Shown: in pieces, positions 1 through 7,502 of the stretch
Numbering within the stretch: the first letter of the stretch is position 1
Layout of the letters: each line of letters begins with the position of its first letter
Assembly: GCF_900110085.1 (NCBI RefSeq)
Contig: NZ_FOCK01000013.1
Location: 1 to 64,000, forward strand
Reading direction: 5' to 3'
Source of the DNA: Prevotella sp. ne3005
GTDB taxonomy: Bacteria; Bacteroidota; Bacteroidia; Bacteroidales; Bacteroidaceae
Length of the DNA stretch: 64,000 bases
Translations under genes and position numbers: made by a program
The notes under the pieces: model-generated
The model's input: the letters and a program-made list of their open reading frames with translations, nothing else
Database searches by the model: none
Told to the model about the DNA's origin: nothing

Positions 1-140
1 GTGCGGGTGTCGGCGGGTTGACCGCGGATGTCGAGCCCGCCCTCGTAGCAGATGCCTATCGAGTGGGCATTGTGGTTCAGGCAGTGGGCACCGATCATGA
101 ACTCCGGACGGCCGGGCTCTATCTTTGATTTCGCTTTCAT
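1..140 (-). pseudogene. N-acetylmuramoyl-L-alanine amidase, N-terminally truncated, running off the left edge
   Basis: The reverse strand reads MKAKSKIEPGRPEFMIGAHC and continues through LNHNAHSIGICYEGGLD to the window edge. This is the middle of the short Amidase_2 (PGRP-like) enzymes common in Bacteroidales prophage-like islands, which cleave the peptidoglycan stem peptide. The family N-terminus, which carries the first zinc-ligand histidine, is missing: an in-frame TAA lies a few codons upstream of the ATG and the 22-bp tandem repeat takes the place of the missing part. I call it a remnant. The right-hand boundary is visible; the C-terminal half lies outside the window, so I cannot say whether that part is intact. 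Confidence 0.7.
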
Positions 141-152
141 AATGATTCTGAT

Positions 153-234
153 TTAGTCGTAATATAACTACCAGTTAGTCGTAATATAACTACCAGTTAG
201 TCGTAATATAACTACCAGTTAGTCGTAATGTAAC
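153..234. repeat. 22-bp tandem direct repeat, three full copies plus a partial fourth
   Basis: The unit TTAGTCGTAATATAACTACCAG-type sequence (22 bp, key core TTAGTCGTAATATAAC) occurs without mismatch at 153-174, 175-196 and 197-218. A fourth, partial copy at 219-234 has one change (TAATGTAAC). There are no unique spacers between copies, so it is not a CRISPR array. It abuts the truncated amidase and may mark where that gene was broken, or may be an iteron-like or recombination site. Confidence 0.85.
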
Positions 235-300
235 ACAGACTGAGTAGCAACAAGACTGATTACAACATAATCTATTGATAATTAATAAGTTAACTATTAA

Positions 301-414
301 GTGTGAAGGAAGTGAAGGAAGAAATACAAACTTTATATAAGGAAATTGATTCATCTCGAGATGAATGTATTTCTATAGAGGAAGTTACGAAAAGTACCTT
401 CACATCCTTCACAC
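301..414. repeat. Nested inverted repeat / extended hairpin
   Basis: The outer arms are 301-318 (GTGTGAAGGAAGTGAAGG) and 397-414 and pair at 17 of 18 positions. Inside them AGAAATAC (320-327) pairs with GTATTTCT (367-374), and the centre is a perfect 18-bp palindrome, ATTCATCTCGAGATGAAT, at 349-366. An open frame crossing the region (303-497) is better explained by this structure than by a gene. Next to primase-like and amidase remnants it could be an origin-like or attachment site of a decayed satellite element, or a structured RNA. Confidence 0.7.
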
Positions 415-419
415 TAGGG

Positions 420-611
420 TCAGAACGGGAGTCCCTGTTCCATAGCACCGTGCTGATTATCAATCATATACGCATCCTGCATCGCCAGCATGTTTGACTG
501 TTGTTCATCTGGCTTCAATTCATATACCCGGTAGATGTTGCCACTTCTGCTGTGCAGTGGTGTATAGCCCAGGGCTTTCATCGCCAAACCTACCTTGCGT
601 GATGTTTTCAT
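420..611 (-). pseudogene. C-terminal remnant, possibly of a phage-type primase/helicase (VapE/DUF3987-like)
   Basis: Only 63 codons remain from the ATG at 609-611. The visible part, with KTSRKVGLAMKALGYTP followed by HSRSGNIYRVYEL, looks like the small winged-helix tail that ends many Bacteroidales VapE/DUF3987-type primase-helicases, where a tyrosine-rich 'GN.YRVYE' strand follows a helix. No upstream partner is present: about 140 bp of AT-rich non-coding DNA follows before the next remnant. The amidase remnant nearby fits a decayed phage-satellite island. The family assignment is weak; it may be a short independent gene. Confidence 0.35.
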
Positions 612-750
612 GACGGGCAATAATTACAAAATCTATTTTTCTTGTCTACAAAGATAACAAAAATAATGCATATATGCAAACTTTATCGTATTTTTAACCC
701 AAAATAACGTCTAAAATGCAAGATTTATGTACCACACCGCGTTATTTGCC

Positions 751-846
751 CTATTTCTTGCTTTCGAACGTGATTGACTTGCGAATCGTGCTCAGATAGT
801 TTGGGGTGATGCAGAGACGCTATTTTTTTCCGAATTTCTGTTCCAT
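751..846 (-). pseudogene. Crp/Fnr-type regulator with large internal deletion
   Basis: The reverse strand starts ATG with MEQKFGKK and then a stop. In another frame, directly after, comes RLCITPNYLSTIRKSITFES followed by KK and a stop. The intact Crp-like protein at 4160-4735 begins MEQKFGKN and ends LCVTPQQLSRIRKAVTFSEK. Both ends of the family are therefore present, but roughly 160 codons between them, including the cyclic-nucleotide-binding fold, are gone and the frame is broken. It cannot be functional. It is a deletion relic of a paralog of the downstream gene rather than a copy made recently, since the C-terminal residues have diverged. Confidence 0.85.
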
Positions 847-866
847 TACCGACAACGCTACTCAAA

Positions 867-1048
867 CTAATTATTATTGTCCAAAATCCACTCTTTGAAG
901 AACGGGTCTTCTAACTCATAATGGTCAGAGTAGATGACGTAGCCATCCTGTCCCATGCCACGGAATCGTTCTCCGCTGTAGTCTTATTCTGTGCCTGTGT
1001 TACTATGGTCATCAGGCAAACCGTTGAAAATAGAATCTGTCTTTTCAT
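867..1048 (-). pseudogene. Exported-protein gene, frameshifted and probably internally deleted
   Basis: From the ATG at 1046-1048 the reverse strand encodes a good signal peptide, MKRQILFSTVCLMTIVTQAQ. Shortly after, the frame that looks coding changes, and the second frame gives GERFRGMGQDGYVIYSDHYE and ends EDPFFKEWILDNNN-stop. No single frame joins them. I infer an exported protein gene fused by deletion. The start resembles that of the outer-membrane protein at 5422-7446 (MKRLLFLPLLAAMIAVHAQ), and the upstream operator is shared with that gene. The C-terminal part has no family I recognise. Confidence 0.65.
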
Positions 1049-1122
1049 TTTAATATGATGATTTAATCATTATAGCATACACACTTCCTTAGGAATCGTT
1101 CAGGCTTTAACATTCGCGAGTG

Positions 1123-1192
1123 CAAAGGTACTGTCATTTATGTCTGACAAACGAATTTTCTTCCTGACATTTGTCTGACATTTGCCTGACAG
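1123..1192 (-). promoter_or_regulatory. Promoter with TGTCAGACAA-type operator repeats (relic copy)
   Basis: On the reverse strand three 11-bp-spaced repeats (TGTCAGGCAAA, TGTCAGACAAA, TGTCAGGAAG) lie at 1161-1192, 29 bp before a TACCTTTG -7 box at 1123-1130. An extra site, TTTGTCAGACA, lies in the spacer at about 1141-1151. The intact operator at 7503-7538 has the same three repeats 28 bp from its -7 box. This promoter now drives only pseudogenes. Confidence 0.65.
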
Positions 1193-1195
1193 TGC

Positions 1196-2134
1196 CTATT
1201 TTTCATCTTCTTTTATACAATATACCAATATGGTGTCGGCCTGCATATCAAGGCCATATTCGCATAATTCCTCTTTAGTATCATATCTTCCGTATGCCTC
1301 TGTAACAGGGTGGATATTATTTAAGATAATTGGAGGCCACCATCCATTTTTAGTGTAATACTTACCTGTATCTTTCCTATAAAAAACAGCATGAATAAAT
1401 TTCTTATAGGCGTTTTGGAATACAAGCACACAATTATCTGGCAGATCGGCTTTCTTCAGAACACTATATTTGCAGGGATAGTTGCCTTTTTGTGTGAGAA
1501 TATGGTCGAAGAATGCATTGAGTTGATCCCCATCGGTAAATGTAGTATTACGTGTGATAATCGGTGCAGGGTTGATGCCATGAAAGTCCAACAGAAGATT
1601 CAAGGCATAGAAGATACAGGTCTGCCCGTTATTCATCAATATATCTGCTGTTTTCATCTGTCGCATAGAATCAATCAATGCTATTATCTCCGATTCTTTC
1701 AGCCCGCTAATCTCGACTTCAAACCTCTGATAAGGAGCCTTCTGACTCTCCACTTCAAGCATCCTTTTCCCCATAACAGAATCAATCACGACCTCTTTCC
1801 TTTCTTCGTAGCAAAGTGTATCTTTACCAAATATGGCCCTATAGTAGCGAAAGCGAATAGAGTTTCCCGTCTGACGATTGTACTCTTCAATCTTATCAAA
1901 ATATCTTGTGAGAGAATCACGATAAACTCCACCAAACATCGATTGCACTCCCATCTGTTTTCCTCCCTTCAATGAAGCAACTTTTGGCGAAGTTTTCTTG
2001 GGAACAAAAGAATGAGTTATTCCTTCTACGATTTTCAGTTGTTGCGCATGATTATCTTGTGCCGATGCAAATATCACTGCCGAAAGCATGGCCAGCAAGA
2101 TTAGAAGTCGTCTATAATGTTTCTGTTGTCTCAT
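1196..2134 (-). CDS. Exported hypothetical protein, possibly papain-like
   Basis: A 312-residue protein with a signal peptide (hydrophobic residues about 8-25, ending SAQ). No family is recognised with confidence. The region NGQTCIFYALNLLLDFHGI (about residues 166-184) has a Gln-x-Cys at the start of a helix, followed much later by HAVFYR and KNGWWPP. This order of Gln/Cys, His and Asn is what papain-fold enzymes use, so a cysteine-peptidase-like or inactive papain-like fold is possible; this is inference. It lies 5 bp after the carboxypeptidase-regulatory-domain gene and is probably cotranscribed with it. Its stop codon sits only 4 bp from the relic operator. Confidence 0.7.
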   Translation of the reverse strand: MRQQKHYRRLLILLAMLSAVIFASAQDNHAQQLKIVEGITHSFVPKKTSPKVASLKGGKQMGVQSMFGGVYRDSLTRYFDKIEEYNRQTGNSIRFRYYRAIFGKDTLCYEERKEVVIDSVMGKRMLEVESQKAPYQRFEVEISGLKESEIIALIDSMRQMKTADILMNNGQTCIFYALNLLLDFHGINPAPIITRNTTFTDGDQLNAFFDHILTQKGNYPCKYSVLKKADLPDNCVLVFQNAYKKFIHAVFYRKDTGKYYTKNGWWPPIILNNIHPVTEAYGRYDTKEELCEYGLDMQADTILVYCIKEDEK

Positions 2135-2139
2135 GTTTC

Positions 2140-3090
2140 TTATTTTGATATTTTCAAACCGAGTTTGGCAGATGGTGTCCTGCCTTTATAAAAGACCTGT
2201 GCCTCTTCGCTCTTATATGCGGGTTCGTCTTGTTCTCGCATCCAATCCATGCCTCGGCGCTCGGCTCCACCGCTTTGCTTTGCAAAGAATGTCTTTTTGT
2301 TCCAGGTTCTGTTTTCCTTCTCATTCAAGGTCATATTGAGGGAAGGAACAAGATTGCATGATTCTGAGACCTTCGCTGTGGTTATCCATTCCACTACAAC
2401 AAATACGCCAGTCTGGGGAAATGGTATAGGACATGTAAGGCTGACACCGTCTTTGCCGAGTCTCTGACCGGAAGGGAGTATGATGCCGCCATTAATGAGG
2501 GACTCGTCTTTGGGAGCACCAGTCTTGGCATCTGGCAGTCGTAGGTCAAAGCGGAGAGTGGCATAGATGGGTGTCTTGATTTCCGTGAACACCAGCCAGT
2601 GGGTGGAGTAATCGAGACTCGCTAATATGGATTGGATGTATGGCGTTTCAGTCCAAGTGCTGTCGTAGGGGATGAATAAAGCCATCTCAAATCCATTAGC
2701 ACCTTTGTGCTTGGTTTGCGTCTTTGTTTTCATCAATCCCACTTCTGTGGTCTTTATTCGTTTGGGAGCCTTTGCGCTAATGGCGACTTCATCAAGATTG
2801 ATGCTCTTCGGAACAAGAATGATCGTTTGCGAGTCGGCTGTTATCTTAAAGATACTCTTTGTCTCGTAGCAGATATGAGACAACCGTATCTGTGCTGCTT
2901 CGTTTGGAATGGCAATTGCCCCTTTTTCGTCTGTGTAGCCACCAGTGTCATTCCCGAAATAGACACTCACAAACGGTATTGGCTCATTGGTGATGCTGTC
3001 CTTGACAATTATCGTCTGAGACATTCCGAATGTCGCTGTCAACAACATTGTCAGCAGGAGCAGGAATCGTCTTGTTTGTCTCATATTCAT
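2140..3090 (-). CDS. Exported protein with carboxypeptidase-regulatory-like domain
   Basis: A 316-residue exported protein. The signal peptide covers about 1-24 (ending GMSQ). Residues about 25-95 form a CarboxypepD_reg-like beta-sandwich: IIVKDSITNEPIPFVSVYFG followed by a 'TDEKG' turn and a hydrophobic strand pattern, as found at the N-terminus of TonB-linked receptors. No plug or barrel follows; the rest (about 100-316) is soluble and of unknown fold, with no TonB box. It is the first gene of a two-gene unit with the exported protein at 1196. Such short regulatory-domain proteins are usually periplasmic or outer-membrane lipid-anchored, but no lipobox cysteine is seen here. Confidence 0.75.
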   Translation of the reverse strand: MNMRQTRRFLLLLTMLLTATFGMSQTIIVKDSITNEPIPFVSVYFGNDTGGYTDEKGAIAIPNEAAQIRLSHICYETKSIFKITADSQTIILVPKSINLDEVAISAKAPKRIKTTEVGLMKTKTQTKHKGANGFEMALFIPYDSTWTETPYIQSILASLDYSTHWLVFTEIKTPIYATLRFDLRLPDAKTGAPKDESLINGGIILPSGQRLGKDGVSLTCPIPFPQTGVFVVVEWITTAKVSESCNLVPSLNMTLNEKENRTWNKKTFFAKQSGGAERRGMDWMREQDEPAYKSEEAQVFYKGRTPSAKLGLKISK

Positions 3091-3096
3091 TTCGTT

Positions 3097-3189
3097 TTAT
3101 TGTTTGACGTTCTCGACGTGGAGACCGCGCGACTGTAGCAATGCCGTCAAATGAGCGGGCGATGTGTAGGTCTTTGAATAATGTGCCAT
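3097..3189 (-). pseudogene. Abi-family (Abi_2) phage-resistance gene, 30-residue N-terminal fragment
   Basis: The reverse strand reads MAHYSKTYTSPAHLTALLQS then RGLHVENVKQ and a stop. This matches the start of Abi_2 (AbiD/F-like) abortive-infection proteins, which open with a 'P.....Q...L..RGL.I.d...A' helix pair before the catalytic-looking core. Full members are about 300 residues, so about 90% is missing and the gene at 3090 begins 6 bp after the stop. It is a remnant of a defence gene. The identification rests on a short stretch. Confidence 0.5.
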
Positions 3190-3192
3190 AAG

Positions 3193-3240
3193 AAAAAAAA
3201 CGACCCGCCGATTTAAGCATTGTGAAGAGGCTTGGCGGGT
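3193..3240 (-). terminator. Rho-independent terminator of the TlpA-like gene
   Basis: On the reverse strand ACCCGCC (3234-3240 side) pairs with GGCGGGT (3202-3208 side) around a loop of about 25 nt and is followed by GTTTTTTTT. It sits just after the stop codon of the gene at 3255-4025. Confidence 0.7.
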
Positions 3241-3254
3241 TCTCGTGGGTGCAT

Positions 3255-4025
3255 TTATTCCGCCTCGGCCTCTTTGATCTTTGCTAACAGTTCCTCGCGC
3301 TTCGTCTCGTTGGTGCCGTGGACGGCGTGGCGGACGATGCCCTTCTTATCGACAACGATGGTCAGTGGGAAACCCTCATAGCCAATCCACGCCATCATAT
3401 CCTTCGCCTCGACGAGGTGCGTCCATGTGAAGTGGTGCTTGTCGGTGATGCGTTTGGCGGTCTCAGCATCGTGGTAGGTGGCCGAGAAGAACATTACGCC
3501 AGGCAATTGCTCCTTCCACTCGGAAAGGATGGGCATTTCGGCACGGCAGGGGCCACAGCCGGAGTACCAGAGGTTAATCACCATGACGCGACCCTTCACG
3601 CTGTCGTTCGTCCATGTGCGGCCGTCCATATCCCTTTCCGAGAACTGCGGGAACGGCTCACCCTCCTTGGGTGAATACCACGTGCCGTCGGCCTTGACGC
3701 CCGCCTGTGTCAGCGAGGTCATCGTGGCCATCATATTAAGACCGCTTAGGAACTGGTCGGCGTTGTGAACCTGTTCGCGGGGAATAGCCTTGCGAATGAC
3801 TGACTTGGGCAGCGTGGCGTTGACGTTGATGACGGTGACGCTGTTACCCTCCTTGTCCTTCAGTCGCGACATGGTTTTCTCTCCGTCGGGCAACTGTGGC
3901 ATTTCGCGGAAGAAATAGCCGTTGGAAAGGAACTTTGGGATAACTGTGTCGATGCGCTCTTCCTGTGCCTGCCCCGTCATTGCAACGAGGGCAAGCAGGA
4001 TGGTGATGATGGTTTGCTTGTTCAT
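3255..4025 (-). CDS. TlpA-like periplasmic thioredoxin
   Basis: A 256-residue exported protein. The start is set at MNKQTIITILLALVAMTGQA (ATG at 4023-4025), which gives a clean signal peptide; the open frame extends far upstream but crosses a promoter. The C-terminal half is a TlpA/ResA-type thioredoxin domain with active site WYSGCGPC (Cys157, Cys160) and the cis-proline region GFPLTIVVD. The N-terminal region (about 20-120) is an extra domain of unknown role. Such proteins reduce or resolve disulfides in the periplasm, often for cytochrome c maturation or stress. A second TlpA-like protein lies at 8334. It has its own promoter and terminator. Confidence 0.88.
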   Translation of the reverse strand: MNKQTIITILLALVAMTGQAQEERIDTVIPKFLSNGYFFREMPQLPDGEKTMSRLKDKEGNSVTVINVNATLPKSVIRKAIPREQVHNADQFLSGLNMMATMTSLTQAGVKADGTWYSPKEGEPFPQFSERDMDGRTWTNDSVKGRVMVINLWYSGCGPCRAEMPILSEWKEQLPGVMFFSATYHDAETAKRITDKHHFTWTHLVEAKDMMAWIGYEGFPLTIVVDKKGIVRHAVHGTNETKREELLAKIKEAEAE

Positions 4026-4055
4026 TATTCTTTGTTTTTTATACGTTTTGAGCCA

Positions 4056-4063
4056 CAAAGTTA
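4056..4063 (-). promoter_or_regulatory. -7 box TAACTTTG for the TlpA-like gene
   Basis: The reverse strand reads TAACTTTG, a match to the Bacteroidota TAnnTTTG -7 box, 30 bp before the chosen ATG at 4025. It lies inside the longer open frame and so supports the later start. Confidence 0.55.
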
Positions 4064-4159
4064 CAGAAAATCCCACGAAAAAGCCCCGACATGACCGAAA
4101 AAGTGTCTGTCGAGGTGAAAGTCTGAACAAATGTTCAGGGGTTTTGTGAATATTTGGAA

Positions 4160-4735
4160 TTATTTCTCCGAAAACGTGACGGCCTTGCGGATGCGTGACA
4201 ACTGTTGGGGAGTGACGCAGAGGAACGAGGCGATGGCATTCAGGGGGAGATGGCGGGCGATGCCTGGGCAGCGGCGGAGCAGCAACTCGTAGCGTTCGAG
4301 GGGCGTGGCGCGGTGGAGGTCGGTGTAGCGGGCGCGGGCCTGACTGAGCAGGTGCTCGGCAATGAGGCAGCGCAGATCCATCGACTTCTTGTCCTGACTG
4401 AACCGCTTCACCAGCTGTTCGCCGCTGACACGGATGATGCGGGTAGGCACCATCGCCTCGATCGTGGTCAGCGCGGGGCCACCGTCGAGGCAGGCGGGAT
4501 AGTCGCCCGCAAACTCGCCTTCGAACGAGAACCATGTGATGTGCTCCTTGTCGTCGCTGATGCCGTGTGTCACGTACTTGAAGCACCCTTCGGTGACGAA
4601 GCCGAACCACCGTGCGGGGTCGCCCTCGCGCTCCAACTGTTCGCCCTTGCGGTACTCCACCATCTTGCCCTCGCGCTCGCAAAACTCGCGCAGCGCCTCA
4701 ATGTCAATACTGTTTTTTCCGAATTTCTGTTCCAT
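4160..4735 (-). CDS. Crp/Fnr-family transcriptional regulator
   Basis: A 191-residue protein with an N-terminal cyclic-nucleotide-binding-like beta-roll (VEYRKGEQLEREGDPARWFG at about residues 27-46, then the FSFEGEFAGDYP turn) and a C-terminal helix-turn-helix (LPLNAIASFLCVTPQQLSRI). It belongs to the short Bacteroidota Crp/Fnr clade. No Fnr-type cysteine cluster is present. The start MEQKFGKN is chosen because a -7 box lies 20 bp upstream, whereas the alternative start at 4798 is above that box. A decayed paralog sits at 751-846. The ligand is not predictable. Confidence 0.88.
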   Translation of the reverse strand: MEQKFGKNSIDIEALREFCEREGKMVEYRKGEQLEREGDPARWFGFVTEGCFKYVTHGISDDKEHITWFSFEGEFAGDYPACLDGGPALTTIEAMVPTRIIRVSGEQLVKRFSQDKKSMDLRCLIAEHLLSQARARYTDLHRATPLERYELLLRRCPGIARHLPLNAIASFLCVTPQQLSRIRKAVTFSEK

Positions 4736-4755
4736 CGTCTGTGCTTGTTTGGCTG

Positions 4756-4763
4756 CAAAGTTA
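4756..4763 (-). promoter_or_regulatory. -7 box TAACTTTG for the Crp-type gene
   Basis: The reverse strand has TAACTTTG followed by GCAGCC, 20 bp before the MEQKFG start. It fixes the start codon at 4735. Confidence 0.6.
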
Positions 4764-4822
4764 CAAAATTTCCTACGAAAGCGTTCATAGCAAGACAAAA
4801 AAATGCTTTCATAATTATGCTG

Positions 4823-5425
4823 TTATTCCGATACTGCTTTGGGCGTTTGTGACTCGCCTTGCTTTAGTTGTAGATGCGGACGTTCCCAGATTTGCCAGTC
4901 GTCTATCTCTTTGAAGAGACGAGTAAGGACGTCTTTATAATCGTCGGGATAGATCATCGTATAGACGAACCATAGTTTATGATTGACCATAATCTTGGTG
5001 TAATAACTATAGCCGTCGATGCGACTGCCATTTTCACATTGTGGGCCAGAGAGGATGAAGTAATCGCTGCCGAGTTTGCGGTCTGTTGCTTGAAGCACCT
5101 GTGCCAGCGAGTCCATCCCGTCCTTTAATGACTGGCCGTTGTTATGCATCACATAGCTTTCGATGACGACGGTGATCCACTGGTCGCCGTACTCGAAACG
5201 TATACGGCCTTTTTCCTCCTGAAGGGAATCGGGTTGGGCGGTGAAGAACGAGGGCACGCGGACAACGTAGTCATAGTCCTTATCCTTGTATTCGTACATA
5301 TCGGCATATGTAAGGTAACGCCCGAATACCTCCTTGTGTGACTTCAACTCGGCACAAGAATGAATCCAGTCGATGCTTGCAGCCATGAGGATGATGGCAA
5401 TGATTATGAAGATGGCCTTTCTCAT
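4823..5425 (-). CDS. Hypothetical membrane-anchored or exported protein
   Basis: A 200-residue protein starting MRKAIFIIIAIILMAASIDW, a strong N-terminal hydrophobic segment that could be a signal anchor. The rest is soluble, with the pattern YDYVVRVPSFF, SYVMHNNGQS and YSYYTKIMVNHKLWFVYTMI, which looks like a mixed alpha/beta fold. I do not recognise the family. Its ATG overlaps the stop of the outer-membrane protein gene (ATGA, 5422-5425), so the two are translationally coupled and this protein probably works with that barrel protein. Confidence 0.75.
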   Translation of the reverse strand: MRKAIFIIIAIILMAASIDWIHSCAELKSHKEVFGRYLTYADMYEYKDKDYDYVVRVPSFFTAQPDSLQEEKGRIRFEYGDQWITVVIESYVMHNNGQSLKDGMDSLAQVLQATDRKLGSDYFILSGPQCENGSRIDGYSYYTKIMVNHKLWFVYTMIYPDDYKDVLTRLFKEIDDWQIWERPHLQLKQGESQTPKAVSE

Positions 5426-7446
5426 TTGCTTTGTAGGATTCCTGTTTCTGTATCCCGATGATTCATGGTACGCTGAATGTCGCGATATTTGCGTCCAGAA
5501 GAGAGATGCCACGTAACATTGAGTGTCATCATATTGCCGAAGTCACGGCTGTGCTGTGACACTTCCTTGTGGATATAACGGCTAAGCACCTCCGTCTTGT
5601 TGGTAAGCGGACGGGCGCAGAAGGGATGCTGGGCGTAGAGGGAAAAGGTGATATTCTTCAACTGATAAGAGGCTGTGAGATACCATGCGGGTGCCTGATG
5701 TCCCCGATGCTCACCCTCCATGAAATTCCAACCATTATCTGCGTATGCAGTCAGCGTCCATCGGCCAAGATAGGCTTCTACGCTGGCACCACCGTTGAAT
5801 GCCGTATAGGTATGGCGATAGTCATCCGTGAAGTTGAAGAAACGGTAGATGCCTCCATAGAGGGTGACGGACAGATGCTCTGGTATAGCCTCCCAGCGGT
5901 TGTAACTTTGGATAAAGAAGAAACTACACTCGTTGTCATCGTTCGTTTGTGTTTGATAGAAATGCCCGTCCTTGCGGGTGTATTTCTCCATGTTGCAGTT
6001 GGCATTCAGTCGCCAATAACCTTGCAACTCGCTCATGATACGGGGCGTAGAGTACGTCAGACGGAGATCGTGCGAAGTGACGCGATTGGGAGTGATCTCA
6101 GGATTACCCACTAACGTCTCCATAGCGTTCTGTTTGATTGAGACATCGCTGACGAGGGCTATCTGTGAGACGTGCTGCGATATTTCAAAGTCGTACTTCG
6201 CCTTCAGGTTCCTGGCCAATGGATAGGCAAGCGTCATCTTTGGACGGAACAGCAGGAAACGGTCATTCCATTCGCCTTGTCGATAGTAGCGTGAGCTCAC
6301 GCCGAGTCCTCCCATATAGCCAAGTTTACCAAGACGACCTTTCAGTTGTCCGAAGAAGTAAAACATGGACGAACGCATGGAATTGTCGGCATTGGCATCG
6401 CCCGAATACACATTATTAATATATTTCTGCCCATACTGAGTACCCAAAGAGAGCGTGAAGGGCTTCAGACGGTTTTCGTAGACGGCCTCTGTCCAGAGCG
6501 AATACGTTTTGCCCGTCACGTCGTAGGCATAATTGCCTCCTTCGTTGTGCTCTGCATAGCTGTCGGTCTTGATATACGTTCCCACGGCATTGGCAGTAAG
6601 CGACTGATGCCCCCTGAAATCGCGATGGAAATAAAGATCGAGCACTGGTGATGAAGTGCGGGAGGCGTAATGGTCTTCGAAGTTGTCAAACTTAGACCAC
6701 GACCTGTGAGGCTGAATATCGCGACTGGCAGAGAGTTTCGATTGGAACACGTAGTTTGAATCACTCAGGCTATAGGTGAGTTGGATGTTGTGATTGAGAC
6801 TCTTGTTTTGCCCATCTGATTGCCGGCGCAAAATGCTTCGTTTCTCACCGGACTCCAGTTCGTATGTCGCCTGTTCTTCATATTCCGTCCCCTTGAAGTT
6901 TTGGTAGCCCAGAGAGTAGTTCGCTCCAAACTCGCTCTTTCCATAGTTGAACTTCCCATAGACGGTCTCATCACCATTCACAGCAGTGAGTGTATTCGTG
7001 AGGTCTGCCCCGATATCGTAACCGCTGACGGGTTTCTTCACGATGATGTTGACAACATAGGCTACACCTTCGCCATAGCGTACTCCTGGATTGTCGATAT
7101 AGTCGATATATTGCACTGCCTTCATGTCGAGCGCCAACAGGTCCTCTTTCGATGCCACGATGTCGTTGATGCGTACTTGCACGCTGCCAAGATTGGAAAG
7201 CGCCGTAATGGTATGCATCACGGGGTCGATACGCAGATGAGGAAGTGTCAGTTTCGACAACAGCGAGTAGCCATTCGTGGAACTCTCCAACTGCTGGCGT
7301 GTGGGATAGATGGTCTGACCATCTACACGTTGTACGACCTTCGAACCTTTTACAGTAACCTCTTGCAGTGTTTCTCCCTCCTTGACGTCCTGGGCATGAA
7401 CTGCTATCATTGCGGCGAGAAGGGGCAAAAATAATAATCTCTTCAT
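5422..7446 (-). CDS. Outer-membrane beta-barrel protein (TonB-receptor-like, OMP_b-brl_3 type)
   Basis: A 674-residue exported protein; start at MKRLLFLPLLAAMIAVHAQ (ATG 7444-7446), since the open frame above it covers the promoter. After the signal peptide comes ETLQEVTVKGS, the usual start of a plug-like domain, then a plug-like stretch ending PGVRYGEGVAYVVNIIVKKP (about 125-150), and then repeated amphipathic strands to the C-terminus. There is no N-terminal carboxypeptidase-regulatory domain, so it is shorter than typical members. It likely inserts in the outer membrane, with substrate unknown. Upstream are the 11-bp repeat operator and the membrane regulator gene at 7544, which probably controls it. 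Confidence 0.85.
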   Translation of the reverse strand: MKRLLFLPLLAAMIAVHAQDVKEGETLQEVTVKGSKVVQRVDGQTIYPTRQQLESSTNGYSLLSKLTLPHLRIDPVMHTITALSNLGSVQVRINDIVASKEDLLALDMKAVQYIDYIDNPGVRYGEGVAYVVNIIVKKPVSGYDIGADLTNTLTAVNGDETVYGKFNYGKSEFGANYSLGYQNFKGTEYEEQATYELESGEKRSILRRQSDGQNKSLNHNIQLTYSLSDSNYVFQSKLSASRDIQPHRSWSKFDNFEDHYASRTSSPVLDLYFHRDFRGHQSLTANAVGTYIKTDSYAEHNEGGNYAYDVTGKTYSLWTEAVYENRLKPFTLSLGTQYGQKYINNVYSGDANADNSMRSSMFYFFGQLKGRLGKLGYMGGLGVSSRYYRQGEWNDRFLLFRPKMTLAYPLARNLKAKYDFEISQHVSQIALVSDVSIKQNAMETLVGNPEITPNRVTSHDLRLTYSTPRIMSELQGYWRLNANCNMEKYTRKDGHFYQTQTNDDNECSFFFIQSYNRWEAIPEHLSVTLYGGIYRFFNFTDDYRHTYTAFNGGASVEAYLGRWTLTAYADNGWNFMEGEHRGHQAPAWYLTASYQLKNITFSLYAQHPFCARPLTNKTEVLSRYIHKEVSQHSRDFGNMMTLNVTWHLSSGRKYRDIQRTMNHRDTETGILQSK

Positions 7447-7466
7447 ACGTTTGCTGTTTTTGATTG

Positions 7467-7497
7467 CAAAGGTATGAAGAGATTGCTCGTTATCCAA
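7467..7497 (-). promoter_or_regulatory. Promoter of the outer-membrane barrel gene
   Basis: The reverse strand shows TTGG (7494-7497), a 19-bp spacer, and TACCTTTG (7467-7474), a near-ideal Bacteroidota -33/-7 pair. The ATG lies 20 bp further on at 7446. Confidence 0.75.
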
Positions 7498-7502
7498 AAA
7501 TA

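Noticed and set aside
153-234. CRISPR array
   Set aside because: The repeats are tandem with no unique spacers and there are no cas genes.
303-497. 64-residue open frame on the plus strand
   Set aside because: It starts at GTG inside a perfect inverted repeat and runs into the primase-like remnant on the other strand; the structure explains the sequence better than a gene.
2984-3220. 78-residue minus-strand frame with a phosphate-like start
   Set aside because: It crosses the terminator and the Abi fragment in a different frame; the Abi reading is a better match.
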